From contig CM050448.1 in the NCBI GenBank assembly GCA_027563935.2, positions 67,279,843 to 67,343,842 of the forward strand: 64,000 nt of DNA. The letters run 5' to 3'. Below the pieces are notes generated by a model, which was not told where the DNA came from, made no database searches, and saw only the letters and a list, made by a program, of their open reading frames with translations. This document shows positions 10,430 through 21,786 of the stretch, in pieces; within the stretch, counting starts at the first letter, position 1, and every line of letters starts with the position of its first letter. The translations under genes were made by a program, and so were the position numbers. Source of the stretch: Costus lasius (lineage: Eukaryota; Streptophyta; Magnoliopsida; Zingiberales; Costaceae).

Positions 10430-12228
10430 GGTGTTCGTTGCTGCAGGTATCTACAACAATGCAAGAACAGCAAGGTCAGTATCAATGTATAAGAATCGAT
10501 CAGGACTTAAGAAAGATTCTTTTTCTCACTATTTTATCAGGCGTGAAAAATCCAGCAAAACAGCCCGAAAGAGTAGAACTCTTTTAGTGAGATGGGATCC
10601 AGATTTCATACTTGGTCTCCGCGTCCCGCTCAGGCGAGATAAGATGCACAGAGAGTACAAGCACTAGTTTCTGGTAGGCGTCCCAGCCAATCGCCAACCC
10701 GTGCGATTCCCCTTCATTTGGGCAATCCAGCAGACTGTGCCAACTGAGTTGGTACAACACAGTCTCTGATCCCACAGATGGCTGCCTCCATGTGCTACCA
10801 TATGCGCCACATATGTAGCCTACACGGTCAAGCTGACCCGACCTACTCCCTGGACCACCATGTGCTATGCTGAGCAACGAGAAGGGATAAATCCCTACTC
10901 TGTAACACACAGGTGTAATCCCACACCCTCTGAAGATAGATGGACGTGCCCACTGAGTGGGTACAACACGGCTCCAACGATAATCAGAACAGTGAGGTTT
11001 CGCGTCAGAAGGCTTACGAGCTTGATATTTTAGCGTTGGATTTTAACGGTCTTTTATCTTCTTGCCTATCATGCAATTCCTATGGTGATAGCAGAAGATA
11101 ATTTGATCATGCAATTCCAATATTTAAGCAATAAAAGAAAGCATGTATCTTATGTGGTAAAAGCCCATAGCCCTAGAAGACCTTAACCTAACTTAAGTCT
11201 TCATTTGCTCTTCATGGGTCTTTTGCTGCTCATCTGGCCCAAACCTGGGCCCAAGCGCCATCTGCAGCACAGGTGCGCCCACCAGGAATTTGCGCCTGGT
11301 CCCAGAGTCGAACCCTGGACCTCCCACCTGGTCCAGCCACTGCTGCATGCGCCTCTGCCAAGTGTGCTTTGTGCTCTTGTCTAATTAAATTACAAATTTA
11401 ACTATCTAGACAAGAGTGACACGCAGGTCACTAACATTTATAAATTAAAACACAGTGATGCGCAGATCACAATAATTAATTTACAATTTAATACAGGCAC
11501 GCAGGCCCCAGCACAGCACACAATTAATATGAGCAGCCCACATAAGACTAAATAGACAAACATATGCATCCAATCAGCATCATGTGATCCATCATAAAAA
11601 TTAAAATTTTTGAAAACCCCTTGGGATCAATTTTAATTTTTTCCTTATTTCCCCTACAACCTTACAACGGTCCATTACTAGGGATCCACTCAACCAACCT
11701 AGTCAAATCCACTGCCCTTGCATGCACCAAGTCCTAACTGACTTGTGTTGACCATAAGGTCAACCATGCATGCGCCAGGGCTGAACGACCACACTGAGGT
11801 CTGGCAAGCGGGCGTGACCCCGGGCCTAACTCAGGTGCGTTCATTGGGTGTCTCAATCAGACATCGCTACACACCTGTCTGCAGTCGACCTATAGCCACC
11901 ATAGGCTTGCGCCAAAGTGCTAACTGGTCGACCCATTCAGGCTGTCAGATGGTCTGATCAGACTGTTTGGATCTAACACAGGGGATGATTTCAACCCTAA
12001 TAACCCGTCTAAGGGTTTAATGCAGGCGGCACTTAGATCTAATGGTGTGCGCGCAAGTCGTTTGAGTTTTTAAGAAAACATCAACAAGAACATATAGAAG
12101 CGCTACCTTACTACATGCGTCAACTACAATACACAACAAGTAAAGGTTCGCATGTAGCCTAGATCTAGCAATATGGCGCATACAAGGATCACAAATCACA
12201 GCAAACATATTATCATGCATTTTAACCT
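10430..12228 (-). other. Copia D untranslated leader, about 1.8 kb
   Basis: This is the region between the primer site and the gag start. It has no retroviral domain; one minus-strand frame of 108 codons (10584-10910) shows no recognisable motif and is probably an upstream ORF or chance. A long leader before gag also occurs in the related element C. Confidence 0.75.
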
Positions 12229-12240
12229 GCTCTGATACCA
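12229..12240 (-). other. Copia D primer binding site (tRNA-iMet)
   Basis: The + strand gctctgatacca is the complement of TGGTATCAGAGC, the standard plant initiator-Met primer site. It lies 2 bp inside the 5' LTR. Confidence 0.95.
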
Positions 12241-12242
12241 AT

Positions 12243-13918
12243 TGCAGGAGTCCCCTTCGAGGGGGAGCGAGAAAACCCTAATGGCGCATGTGTTACATCG
12301 CAGCGGAAATAGGGGTTTTAGGGATCATTATGCATGATATATATTCAACTATGAAAAACGATTACGAGTGCCAATAAGATTCATACCATCGCCATCTATG
12401 GATGAAGTATTGGAAGCAAGGAGCGAAAGGGATCCTCTCCCTAGTCGACGCACACACGATGAAGAATGGCCTCTCCTTGTCGTCTTTGTGCTAGCAAAGC
12501 TTCAAGGGTCCTTTGCGCATGGAGGGGATAAGATCCTTGGGCTTGTCGAAGAAGAAGTTCCTCTACCCTCGTCGAGAGAGTTTTTTCACACGAGAAGGAA
12601 GGAGACTTCGTTCAAGAGTGATGATCGCCAATAGAGTAAACACATTGTAATGAACGTGGGCGTTGCTATCCAAAAATAGTAACCCATTACTCACTTCGGT
12701 TATGCGTTCACATGAAGTGAACCGCAATTCCTTCTCTTCGATTATTTGAACCAAGCGCTCATTACATGAGCTGGTTCAAGTGACTTTGGTCTAAGACCAA
12801 ATCGGCCCAAGCAATGGTCGATCTTATTGAACCACAAGGTTCAAGATCACCGTTGATCTCTTGATGCTCTAGATCTCACTGATCTAGCATCATAACTCTC
12901 GATCGAAGCTTACCGATCTAAAGCCCTAATCAATCAAACATGATCAGACCAGATCTCACTCGCAATCAGAGCTTAACACCCCTTTAAACTGAACTAAACA
13001 ATTCAGTCCACACGATCTGACTTAAAGAAGCCATATCATCAAATTGTGCGACCCTAAGGGTTTCCTTTAAATGTCGGTAACGATAACTCACGTTATCACG
13101 ACCAGTGAGGGGTATCTAGCAACACATCACTGTCTCCCGATATAAAGGAAAGAGTCTTCCAAGACTTCACCCAAACCACAGCACAAGTGTGAATCCAATT
13201 CACTAGGCATGCATACTTCCTTTGCCACTTGATGTTCTTATTGGACAAGCCTGTCAAGCTTGTAACTCCAATATGATGAGCATGATTAGATCAGATGAAC
13301 ACTGTCACCTGGGTATGGCCATACACTCTCTCAATCATCTCATCCAGGGGGCCCTTATAGAACATCACACTCCTTAAACAAGGAGACGGCAATCCTATGT
13401 CTATCACTAGTGTCCTAACCTGACTCAAGCTCACCATCCAAGATAGTCTATAATCATTATGTTTCAAATGATATTGAACTACCTCAAAACAATGACAATC
13501 ATCATTTAGAAAACACAAGTGATCTCAAGTCAGAGGAAATGTGCCACTTGTCGCAATCAAGGAATATTCACATTGTGACAAACAATTGAACATCCTAGTA
13601 GGGTCTGTCCAGTACATCCCATGTACCCATGAGTCTACATCTTATTCCATGCTCGAAGCATCCTATAAGATTAGAACACATATTAGTCTTAACCATATCA
13701 AGGCTGTCTCATGTTCACCAAGATATATCGACTAAGGACATAATAGCATGTCAGCCCAGCTGAACAGCTTTGAGACATTATTCAGAGGAACATATATTGC
13801 AGCAGACAATGTAGCTAACTGAATAACAACCATGCCTTTATAAACTTAAGAGTTTATTACATGATACAGATACATTCCCACAGGCCTCAAACATTAGCCT
13901 TAAGGGCATACCCCAACA
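12243..13918 (-). repeat. Copia D 5' LTR
   Basis: 1676 bp, nearly identical to 4851-6527. The outer end ...CCCCAACA is followed by the ATTTC target duplication. Confidence 0.97.
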
Positions 13919-13923
13919 ATTTC

Positions 13924-15813
13924 ATGCAAAACGGAGCAACTCAGCAAATTACGGCAGTGCCGTAACCTATTTTACGATACTGTATTTACATACGCTACCG
14001 TAAAATCCTAGCCACTGCCGTATTTTGAGGAGTTTCCGAACATAAGGTTTTTCGGATTTTACGGCAGTACCGTAAACCAGATTACGGTACCGTATTTTGG
14101 AGCGCTTCAGAACATAAACTTTGTTGATTTTACGGCACCACCGTAAAGGATTACACAGGCCGTATGTTCTAGTCACTTCCAAACAGAGAGTTCAGCCGAT
14201 TTTACGGTAGTGCCGTAAACCAGATTACAGTGCCGTATTTTCTAGACACTTCAGACCAGAGAACTCGACCGATTTTACGGCACGGTCGAGAAGCATTTTA
14301 CGGGCTATAATTTTGACCCAGAACACGCAGAATGACAATACGGCACTACTGTAAAATATAACACAGCCGTAATTTCCAGTCAAAAACGTGAGTTTTTCGC
14401 GTTCGAATCTTGCACGGGCCCTAACTTTTGATCCAGAGCTCCAAATTTAGATCCAAAAGTTACTGCGGACTCGTCTTTAAGAGGAGAAGACACACGCACC
14501 AAAAAGGGGAACTTTTATTCAGTATCGAGAGAGAAATTGTCAGAGAGGCGTATAGGGTTTGGCCTCACGCCAAGAGGCGAAGAGGTCATATCCGGCTGTT
14601 AGTTTTACACTAAAGCTTCGTTTGGAGGAGAGGAGGATACCACAGAAGTTTTGGAGCATAAGGAGTCCGATCGGAGGAGAAATCAATGAAAGCAGCGTCG
14701 CCAGCACTATTCATTGCGAGTTCCTTGCAAATTACGGCTGTGTTTAATTTCACAGCCATGTTGTAAAGTTTATTTCTTCCTTCTCTTCAACTTCTGATAC
14801 TTTGAAACTATGGTTCATTGTTTTTCTTTCTCCATGCAAGCTTAGATATATTTTGGGACACGGGGTGTAATCCCCTTTGATTTTATATAAGTAGATACCT
14901 TTTTATTTCGTCAAGATAATTTTGCCATGATAATTTTACCTATGTGATTATTGCTCTAAGTTTCTCCTTAGTTTATTTCTTGTCATCATGTTTAGAGTTC
15001 TTGCAATAAGGACCGAAAGGTGACTTGCTTGAGAATTGGAACCCTAAAATTGATAAATAGGAACTCTCTGTAAGAAATTAGGTTAGGTTCTTATTTCTTT
15101 ATTTTAGTGATTAATTGTCTTGATGATGAATATGAACCTAGGATTAATTTAGTGTGTCAAACGTGGAGATCTTGCATGAAAGTGAGGATCGGAACGTTGG
15201 AGAACCATAGGTATAACTTATGTTGAGTCTCGGATTCACGAAAGTGATCCTCGAGATTCCGCTCAAGACAATCAACCTAGAATTCGGATGCACAAAAGTG
15301 ATCTTGAGTTCTTTGATTGGTGATTTACTTATCATCAGCTTGGGATAAATCTTGCGCGAAAGCGAGGATTTGTCTCTGTATGGTTGTCTACACGAAAGTG
15401 AGATAATCCCCTTATGAAGTAAATTAAGTCTTTATCAAATTAGAATTTGATTGATGAACATCCTTATATATCTAGTCATAAAAATTAAAGTGATTAAAAC
15501 CCTAGTCCCAATATTTCTCTCTGATTATCTAATTACGTGTGTTTTCCATCATTGATTTGCATCATAGTTGATTGCTTAGATAGTAAAAATACAACTATTT
15601 GGTATTTAACAATAAGGTCACTGTGGGATCGATACTTTTCTTGATTACTTCGAGTATCCGTGCACTTGCGGACACTACAAGTTTAGGGACAACAAGTTTT
15701 TAGAGCCGTATCAGGGGGTGACAGATCCCTGTATGCCAAACAAGTTTTGGCTGCGACTCCTTAAATTAGTCTACCTACTTGTATTTAAAAGTGTGTCCTT
15801 TCAGATCACAACA
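13924..15813 (+). repeat. A2 5' LTR, fragment 2
   Basis: This continues the LTR after D. It holds the palindrome array and the gatcttgcatgaaagtgagg-type words shared with S1 and B. The LTR 3' end is either 15679 (...GACACTACA, matching the S1 end) or 15813 (...CACAACA, next to the primer site); the 134 bp between carry degenerate repeats of the LTR-end/primer region. Confidence 0.8.
13945..14370. repeat. Array of TACGG...CCGTA palindromes in the A2 LTR
   Basis: Many imperfect copies of ttacggcagtgccgtaa and close variants (ttacggtaccgta, acggcaccaccgtaa) are spaced roughly 25-60 bp apart. Each is an inverted repeat able to form a short hairpin. Similar arrays occur at 17605-17800, 20970-21265, 23065-23345, 26155-26490 and 30360-30650. 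Confidence 0.9.
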
Positions 15814-15819
15814 AGTTTT

Positions 15820-15837
15820 TGGCGCCGTTGTCAGGGA
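15820..15837 (+). other. A2 primer binding site (tRNA-Asp, Athila type)
   Basis: TGGCGCCGTTGTCAGGGA matches the tRNA-Asp 3' end used by Athila elements. Two degenerate echoes lie just upstream, around 15690-15715 and 15738-15760. Confidence 0.85.
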
Positions 15838-16082
15838 CCTTAGTTTTGTTAATATCAAAATAGTTGTTAGTATTGCTAGACTAAGTTTTATTTGTTTTAG
15901 ATTTAACTTTGTTTTTTTTTCTTTTTGTAGGTTTTGGATTTTCACAATTGTGACAGAACTGCGATTTCTAAAATTTATGAATTTGCTTGTGTTTTATATT
16001 TTCTATTTTTTTATATATTCTAAAAAAAAATTTGATTGATTGGTATTAGATTATCTTTCTGTTCTTCGTAGATTTGGTAAAT

Positions 16083-17455
16083 ATGTCTTTTCATCATAAT
16101 TCATGGGCTTTTGAAAGAGGTAAGGTATACATGCAACAAGGTGAGCATAAAGATTATTCACAGATGACTCTTGCAGAAATAGCGAAATTACACTCTTATT
16201 TTGTTACATGTAATATTTGTAAGTCTTCTGATCATAATACTTCTGATTGCAAATTTTTAATGCCTCAAAATTTTAATTCATCATGTTATCAAGATGATCA
16301 TTATTATCCTAGTTGGGGAAATCAAACTTCTTTTTATGATGACTGATCTGATCATGTTTCTGTGCCATGCTTTGAGGATACTAGAAAATCTAGGTTAGAA
16401 TCCATGCTTGAAAAATTCATGTCAAATCAAAACCAACTCATGACAAATAGAAGTAAAAAAATTGAAGATCTTAAAGGGATGATTAGTCAACTTGCTTCTC
16501 AAGTAGAATCTTTAACTGCTAATTCTAAAATTTTGGAAACCCAGATAACACAACAAGATTGTTTATTTGAGTTTGAAATTGAAGAACTTGATTTAGAAAA
16601 TTCCCCCTCTGATTATGATTGTTTTGAGATTGAGCCTTATGTGAATATTCATGAATCTCACTCTAATTTTGATTATTGTGGAATTGATCCATCCGCTAAT
16701 TTATTTGTAAGGTTGAGAAAATTGAAATTGAAAAACCTTCTTTTGATGATAATCCTGATTTTGATAACAACTTATTTATGGTTAAATCTAATGAGCATGA
16801 TGAAGGTTCAAAAATTATAGACATTAATGAACTCCACTGTGATTTTAGTGATATTTTTGAAATTAATGATAAATCTCTTGCGGTCAACTCTGATTCTATT
16901 AATTCTTTTTCATATGATTCTGATTTTGACTCTTCTGATGATGAATTATTTGAGGGGAGGTATGAAGAAATTGATTTTGAAGAGTCTCATCTTGATTTTG
17001 TTGATAATTTTGATATTGAAAAATTGATTGATGATGAACATGAGGAAATTGAAAAAGATTTGAAAATTACAAATACTGATGAATTTCACTCTAATGTTTT
17101 GCCCATATCTTTTGTTGAATATTTTGATAAATTTAAAAAATTATGCTTTATTGAGGAATCTAATGAAAGACATAAAACATATTTTGATGATCCAATGCTT
17201 ATATATTTTGATCAAAGTCCTATTGCAATTGAAGACATGAATTTGAAGAAAGGACTTATGATTTTGCTTACTGACAAACATAGGAAGATCATTCAAAATT
17301 TTGATTTTAATTTCTACATATTTGAGAGAGACACGGTGATTGTGATTTACATGAAATTCTGGATTTTTGGATTAGTGGCTGATCTTTTTGGACAGCAGAA
17401 AAGGAAAAAATTACATGCTATTTACTTTGGAACTGATTCACCTGCTTCACCATGA
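16083..17455 (+). pseudogene. A2 gag remnant fused to an acidic unknown ORF
   Basis: ATG at 16083 opens a frame with a CCHC zinc knuckle, CNICKSSDHNTSDC. It is stopped by TGA at 16344-16346, then continues in the same frame to 16820 through a coiled-coil (RKSRLESMLEKFMSNQNQLM ... LASQVESLTANSKILE) typical of the Athila Gag C-terminus. A frameshift leads into 16778-17455, which is very acidic (Asp, Glu, Ser, Phe) and ends near TDSPASP. No protease, RT or integrase follows. The acidic part resembles no family I know; the ORF of H at 3-1526 is similar in composition and position. This is a non-autonomous element with a gag-derived ORF, now broken by at least one stop and one frameshift. Confidence 0.65.
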
Positions 17456-17498
17456 TGATTGATTTTTGGTCAAGCTAATGACCTAAAAATTAGCGCTT

Positions 17499-17516
17499 CT
17501 TGGGAGGCAACCCAAG
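17499..17516 (+). other. Conserved Athila hairpin motif
   Basis: cttgggaggcaacccaag is an inverted repeat (CTTGGG/CCCAAG, 6-nt loop) preceded by tagcgcttct. The same motif is in B at 26590-26607 on the minus strand. This motif is common downstream of coding regions in Athila-type elements. Confidence 0.8.
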
Positions 17517-17604
17517 CACTCTTGTTTAGCTTTGTTTCTTTTATTTTTATTTATTTTTAGAATTAATTTTTCTTCTCTTTTTGTAGGTGAAAACAAGTTT
17601 TGGC

Positions 17605-17800
17605 GCATAATACAGCACCGCCGTAATTAGTTTTACGGTACCGTATTTTCGGTCAGTTTTCAACAGAAGGTTTTGTGATTTTTACGGCAGGGCCGTAACA
17701 TCTTTCACGTGCCGTAATTTTGAGTGATTTTCCTTCCCAAGAGTTTTTTGAAAAATATGGCAGTACCGTAATGTGCTTTACGGAGCCGTAATTTGAAATC
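17605..17800. repeat. TACGG...CCGTA palindrome array in the A2 internal region
   Basis: Several copies (ccgtaattagttttacggt, ttacggcagggccgtaa, ggcagtaccgtaa) lie about 90 bp downstream of the hairpin motif. The position matches the internal array of B (26155-26490). Confidence 0.85.
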
Positions 17801-20032
17801 TGCTTTCTGCATTCTGCTTACTTGACTGGGTGTTTTCTCGCTGCGATTTTAAGAAACTGGGTTAGAAAAATTTTTGATCTTTGGCACAAACATGAACTAC
17901 TCATCTTTGTCTATCATCTAGATATTTTTTCTGAATTTTAAAGTCCATGGATCATTCTAAAACATATAGCATCTTTTCGATTCTGATTAATTTATGCAGC
18001 AGTTTTTTTTGACTATTCTGATTAGCACTTTTGCTAAAAGTTTCTAAGATGCTTAAATAACTTGAAACCCAGATTTTTCACTTGGAATATGAAGTTCGTG
18101 TAACATTCTATCTTGTGGATTAATTATTTTCATGGAAATAATTTCTGATCATTCTAGGACACATGGCAACTTTTCGAATTTGATTAACTTTTGTGCAGTT
18201 TGTGCAGTTTTTAATCTGAGTAGCCTTCTTTCTGTTGATGCCCTAAATTCCTGATAGATTTTGATCCTTTGATTTTCATACATCTGAAAAGATCATATTT
18301 TATTCTATTACATGGTTCTGTCCGTTTTCTTATTGGATCATTAAATCTTATTTTTGGGTATGGCTACTTTTCATAAAAAAATTAAGTTGTTGCACTACTT
18401 GCTTTCCACCTGTTATAGCTTCTTTTGCATCCAGATCTAGAAATCTTCAAAAGCAACTGTCTTCTACCTCTAGCTACCACTGCATCTACCTCTGACATCA
18501 CTGTTTCCAGCCATCGACACTGGATTATCACCACAGCAAACTCTTACTTCTTCTACTGCCTCTAATTCCATTGATTTGATTTATTTATGCAGTAGACTCT
18601 TCATTGGTGACTGATATTTTTTTTATCTATGCAGCTTTATCTATGACGCCCACCTGCCGACGATCTCACCTCCAGGACTTTATTTTCTAGCAGGCCACTA
18701 GAGACTACTCACTCTACTGTCGGCATCACTATTTTGCTAGCAGCTTTTCATCTAGCATCTATTCCACCTCTGCTTCTTGCCTGCACGACTCTTTCCACCA
18801 GCATCCTCTTCAGACCTCCGGCGACATCTCTGATTCTCCCTTGAGAAAATTATTTTTATCATTAGTATTTTTTTAGAGACTGTTTTTAGACTGAGCCTTA
18901 TGTATCTTAAATTGTGCAGGAAAAATTTTCAAAAGGCACATCTTTCGACCCAGCTGCATTGGCCTAACAATGATTGAACATGATCTATATAGTTTTGTGA
19001 GTATCACTTGCACTCTCTTATTAATGACTATTTCTTATAGTACATCTTTGACTTTATCATATTTATACTACTTATTGGTTTTCTCTTGAAAAATGATTTT
19101 ATGGATATATGGAACTCATTGTTTTGATGATGATATTATTCAAATTTGTTGTTAAAATTGATGAAAGCATATGATCCACTTTCTACTATATGATGGCATG
19201 ATTTATTGATAAAATTTCTATTGATAAAATATCTTCCTTGATGATGTGAGTATTTATACTTGTGATTAGAGAAAAACCCTATCATGTTAGATTTATTTCT
19301 TCAATGCATATCTATTTTTGAAATTTGACATTGGTTGATGCATGAAATTTTGGGTAGATGTATTATTTGATGAATAAGATCTAAAGGTGAAACTATTCCT
19401 TTAAATAAAATGAGCATATGAGTATGATTTGTGAATTGATATCAATTGATTAATCAAGTAGATGTTTAGTCTATTTTGCTATTTCTTGGGATAGAAGAAT
19501 CCAAGATCCACAAAAATAGTGAGAGACTCCCCTACTTGGCACTATGTAAAATTGATAGTGGTACCTAAGACATGGGTTGAAGTCTATGCATGAAAAATAA
19601 TGAGAGATAAAAAGAATAAGACTCCTCTACTTGGCACTGTGTAAAATTGACAGTGGTACTGAAGACAAGGGTTGAAGTCAAAAATAAAAAGAGTGTATCT
19701 AAGTGGGTACACGTCATCTTTACAAAAACAAACAAAATGCATAAAAAAAAATTATGTGTGGAAAAAGATCTTGGAAACCTAATTCCTGTAAACAAAAGCA
19801 TGATAGATTTGAACTGAAAACTGGGTGAAATCATGAGATTGATAATTCTATTTATTAAACAAGTTGCGAAGTTATATTTGATTGAATTGTGGATCTAGAG
19901 GGTTGAATTCTAAGAATGATATGTTTGCTTGAAGTTTTATAAATCAATTGATGGAATTTTTCATTGATGATTGTATTTTAGAAATTTATTAAGCATGAAA
20001 AGGTTTATCTTTTAATCAACTTTTGATTTTTT
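17801..20032 (+). other. A2 3' non-coding region
   Basis: AT-rich DNA without a recognisable gene. A pyrimidine-rich stretch (about 18440-18850) and a duplicated motif at 19516-19690 stand out. It corresponds to the region of B between the hairpin motif and the 3' LTR, but without the ATHILA ORF. Confidence 0.6.
19516..19690 (+). repeat. Duplicated tacttggcactgtgtaaaat motif
   Basis: Two copies, about 100 bp apart, contain ctacttggcact, gtaaaattga and cagtggtac with an ACTGT/ACAGT-type inverted repeat. A single copy lies in the 3' region of B (24135-24185, minus strand), so this is a shared feature of the Athila group here. Confidence 0.75.
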
Positions 20033-20065
20033 GCTTGAGGACAAGCAAAGTTTGAGCCTTATGTA
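20033..20065 (+). other. A2 purine tract and abrupt 3' terminus
   Basis: gcttgaggacaagcaaag is followed by tttgagccttatgta. The same sequence in B (minus strand, 23640 to 23600) leads within 2 bp into its 3' LTR. Here it runs into ATCAT and the interrupted S1 LTR. Confidence 0.75.
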
Positions 20066-21518
20066 ATCATCTATCCAAGAACTCAAGGATCACTTTCGTC
20101 TTTCGTGCATCCGAATCTCAACACAAGTTCTACTTAAGGTTCTCCAACGTTCCGATCCTCACTTTCATGCAAGATCTTCACGTTTAACAAAATAACTCGA
20201 TCCTAGATTCAAATAATCAAACATGACAATTATTCTTCTAAAATCAAGAAATAAGAACTAACATAATTTCTTACGGTGAGTTCCTAATATTCAATTTTAG
20301 GGTTCTAAGTTCTCAAGCAAATCACCTTTCGGTCTTTATTGCAAAAACTCTAAAACATGCTTGATAATAAGAAAACTATGGAAAATTATAGGCAATCATC
20401 ACGTAAGTAGAATCATCATAACAAAATTATACTGACGAAATAAATGTTATATAGTCATAAAAAATCAAGGGGATTACACCCCATGTCCCAAAGGATATCT
20501 AAGCCAACATGGAAGAAGAATTACAATAATCCATAGTTTAGAACGATCAAAAATTGAAAAGAAGGAGAAATAAACTTTATAGCACGGCTATAATGGAAAT
20601 TACAGCCGTAATCTTGTGAGTGAACAGTGCTAGTGCCCGCTCTTTTGTTGATTTCTCCTCCAAGCGATCTCCTTTTGCTCTGAAACTTCTGGGGTATCGT
20701 CTCCTCCCCCAGGCGATGCTTTCTTGTGAAAATTGCGGCCTAAGGTGGCTTCTATCCCTCTCGGCATGAGAGCGAACCCTAGGGACGCCTCTCTTGATTT
20801 CTTTCTCGATTGTGGACCAAAATTAGGGCTTTCACCCTTAGCGTGTTCTCCTCCTCCTATGCTCCCTTTTTCCTTCTTACAACTTTGAATTTAAAGGCCT
20901 GGATCATCCGCAATCGATCGCACAAAAATCGGGCTTCAATTTGACCACGGAAGTCGCGTCCAGGGATAGAATTACGGCTGTGGTTTCCGTTACGGCACTA
21001 CCGTAATTTTAGTTGAATTCTCAGATCGAAACTGTCTGGCAATTACGGCACCGTAAAAGAAGTTACGGCAGTGCCGTAAATTCTGGAAATCTTTCGAGTA
21101 GAAAATGGACTCAAAATACGGCCCGTGATTTTCATTTTGGCGGTGCCATCATTTATGGAAAACTTTCTATATAAAAATCACCCAAAAATATAGCAGGGCT
21201 CTGAAATTACGGTAGTGCTCCGAAACTACAGTACCGTAATATAAATTACGGCCCTGCCATAATTTGGTTTGAAGCTTCAATCATTCTAGGAATTTACATG
21301 AAATATTTTCTAGATGATGGGAATTCTTCTATGTATATGAATTTGCTTGAAAACGCTTTAAAATCGTGCCTTTTTACCTGAAAATCATCAAAAACCAAAA
21401 TAGAAGTAGGTTCTGCAATATTGGATAAAAGGGCATAAAAATAAGCAAAGAAGCATAAATATGACACAAAAATACCAATGAAATGTCATAAAATATACAA
21501 TAAATTTTGGTGTCATCA
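20066..21518 (-). repeat. Athila solo LTR S1, right fragment (LTR 5' part)
   Basis: It resumes the S1 LTR after A2 and ends ...TGTCATCA, followed by the AAGGG duplication. On the minus strand it starts TGATGACACC, the same subfamily as A2. Confidence 0.85.
20970..21265. repeat. TACGG...CCGTA palindrome array in the S1 LTR
   Basis: It contains attacggctg, gttacggcactaccgtaat, ttacggcagtgccgtaa and related variants, at the same LTR position as the A2 and B arrays. Confidence 0.85.
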
Positions 21519-21786
21519 AAGGGCGAGAGCAAGAAACTTCTCCTTGGCGCATCCTCTTCCATCCATAGCAGAGAGCACCTATTCCTCCTTTCCTCTTGGG
21601 GCAAGGAGCATTAGTGCTTGGCGGCTTGTCTTTATCCTTTCTTCTCCTTGGCGCATCTTCCCTAGAAAGTGGTGCAAGCATTGAAGAAAGGCACCTAAGG
21701 CTTGGATCTTCTTCACGAGGCTAGCACCGGGAGTGGAAGAAGATGACTCAAGGCATCTATGTGTGAGACTATAGAGGGTGCATGCT
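21519..21786 (+). repeat. Copia C 5' LTR, fragment 2
   Basis: It matches the C 3' LTR at about 37370-37630 (agagcaagaaacttctcct, ttcttctccttggcgcat). It is bounded by the S1 duplication on the left and by B on the right; the 8 bp 21787-21794 next to B are not copia sequence. Confidence 0.85.

Larger units (their letters stand above)
4851..13918 (-). mobile_element. Copia element D, full length, young and coding-intact
   Basis: This 9068-bp element on the minus strand has LTRs 4851-6527 (1677 bp) and 12243-13918 (1676 bp). In element orientation they start TGTTGGGG and end CTCCTGCA. The LTRs differ by eye at only two or three positions (near 4878 and 5251). Primer site, polypurine tract, a single uninterrupted gag-pol frame and a perfect target duplication ATTTC (4846-4850, 13919-13923) are all present. 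It is inserted in the 5' LTR of A2 and is the youngest complete element here. A solo LTR of the same family lies at 46504-48181. Confidence 0.97.
4618..20065 (+). mobile_element. A2: non-autonomous Athila-type element lacking its 3' LTR
   Basis: It begins TGATGACACC at 4618. The 5' LTR is in two pieces (4618-4850, 13924-about 15813) because copia D inserted in it. Then come a tRNA-Asp primer site (15820-15837), a broken gag-derived ORF (16083-17455), the Athila hairpin motif (17499-17516), about 2.5 kb of non-coding DNA and a purine tract followed by gagccttatgta, ending at 20065. The flanking ATCAT at 4613-4617 and 20066-20070 looks like an intact target duplication. No PR, RT, RNase H or integrase is present. 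In B the same 3' tract is followed within 2 bp by its LTR; here the LTR is missing. Confidence 0.8.

Noticed and set aside
10584..10910. 108-codon frame in the D leader as a gene
   Set aside because: No known domain and it lies in the untranslated leader; kept only as a note under the leader.
13945..14370. CRISPR array or satellite
   Set aside because: Spacing is irregular, units are short inverted repeats rather than direct repeats with unique spacers, and the context is a plant LTR.
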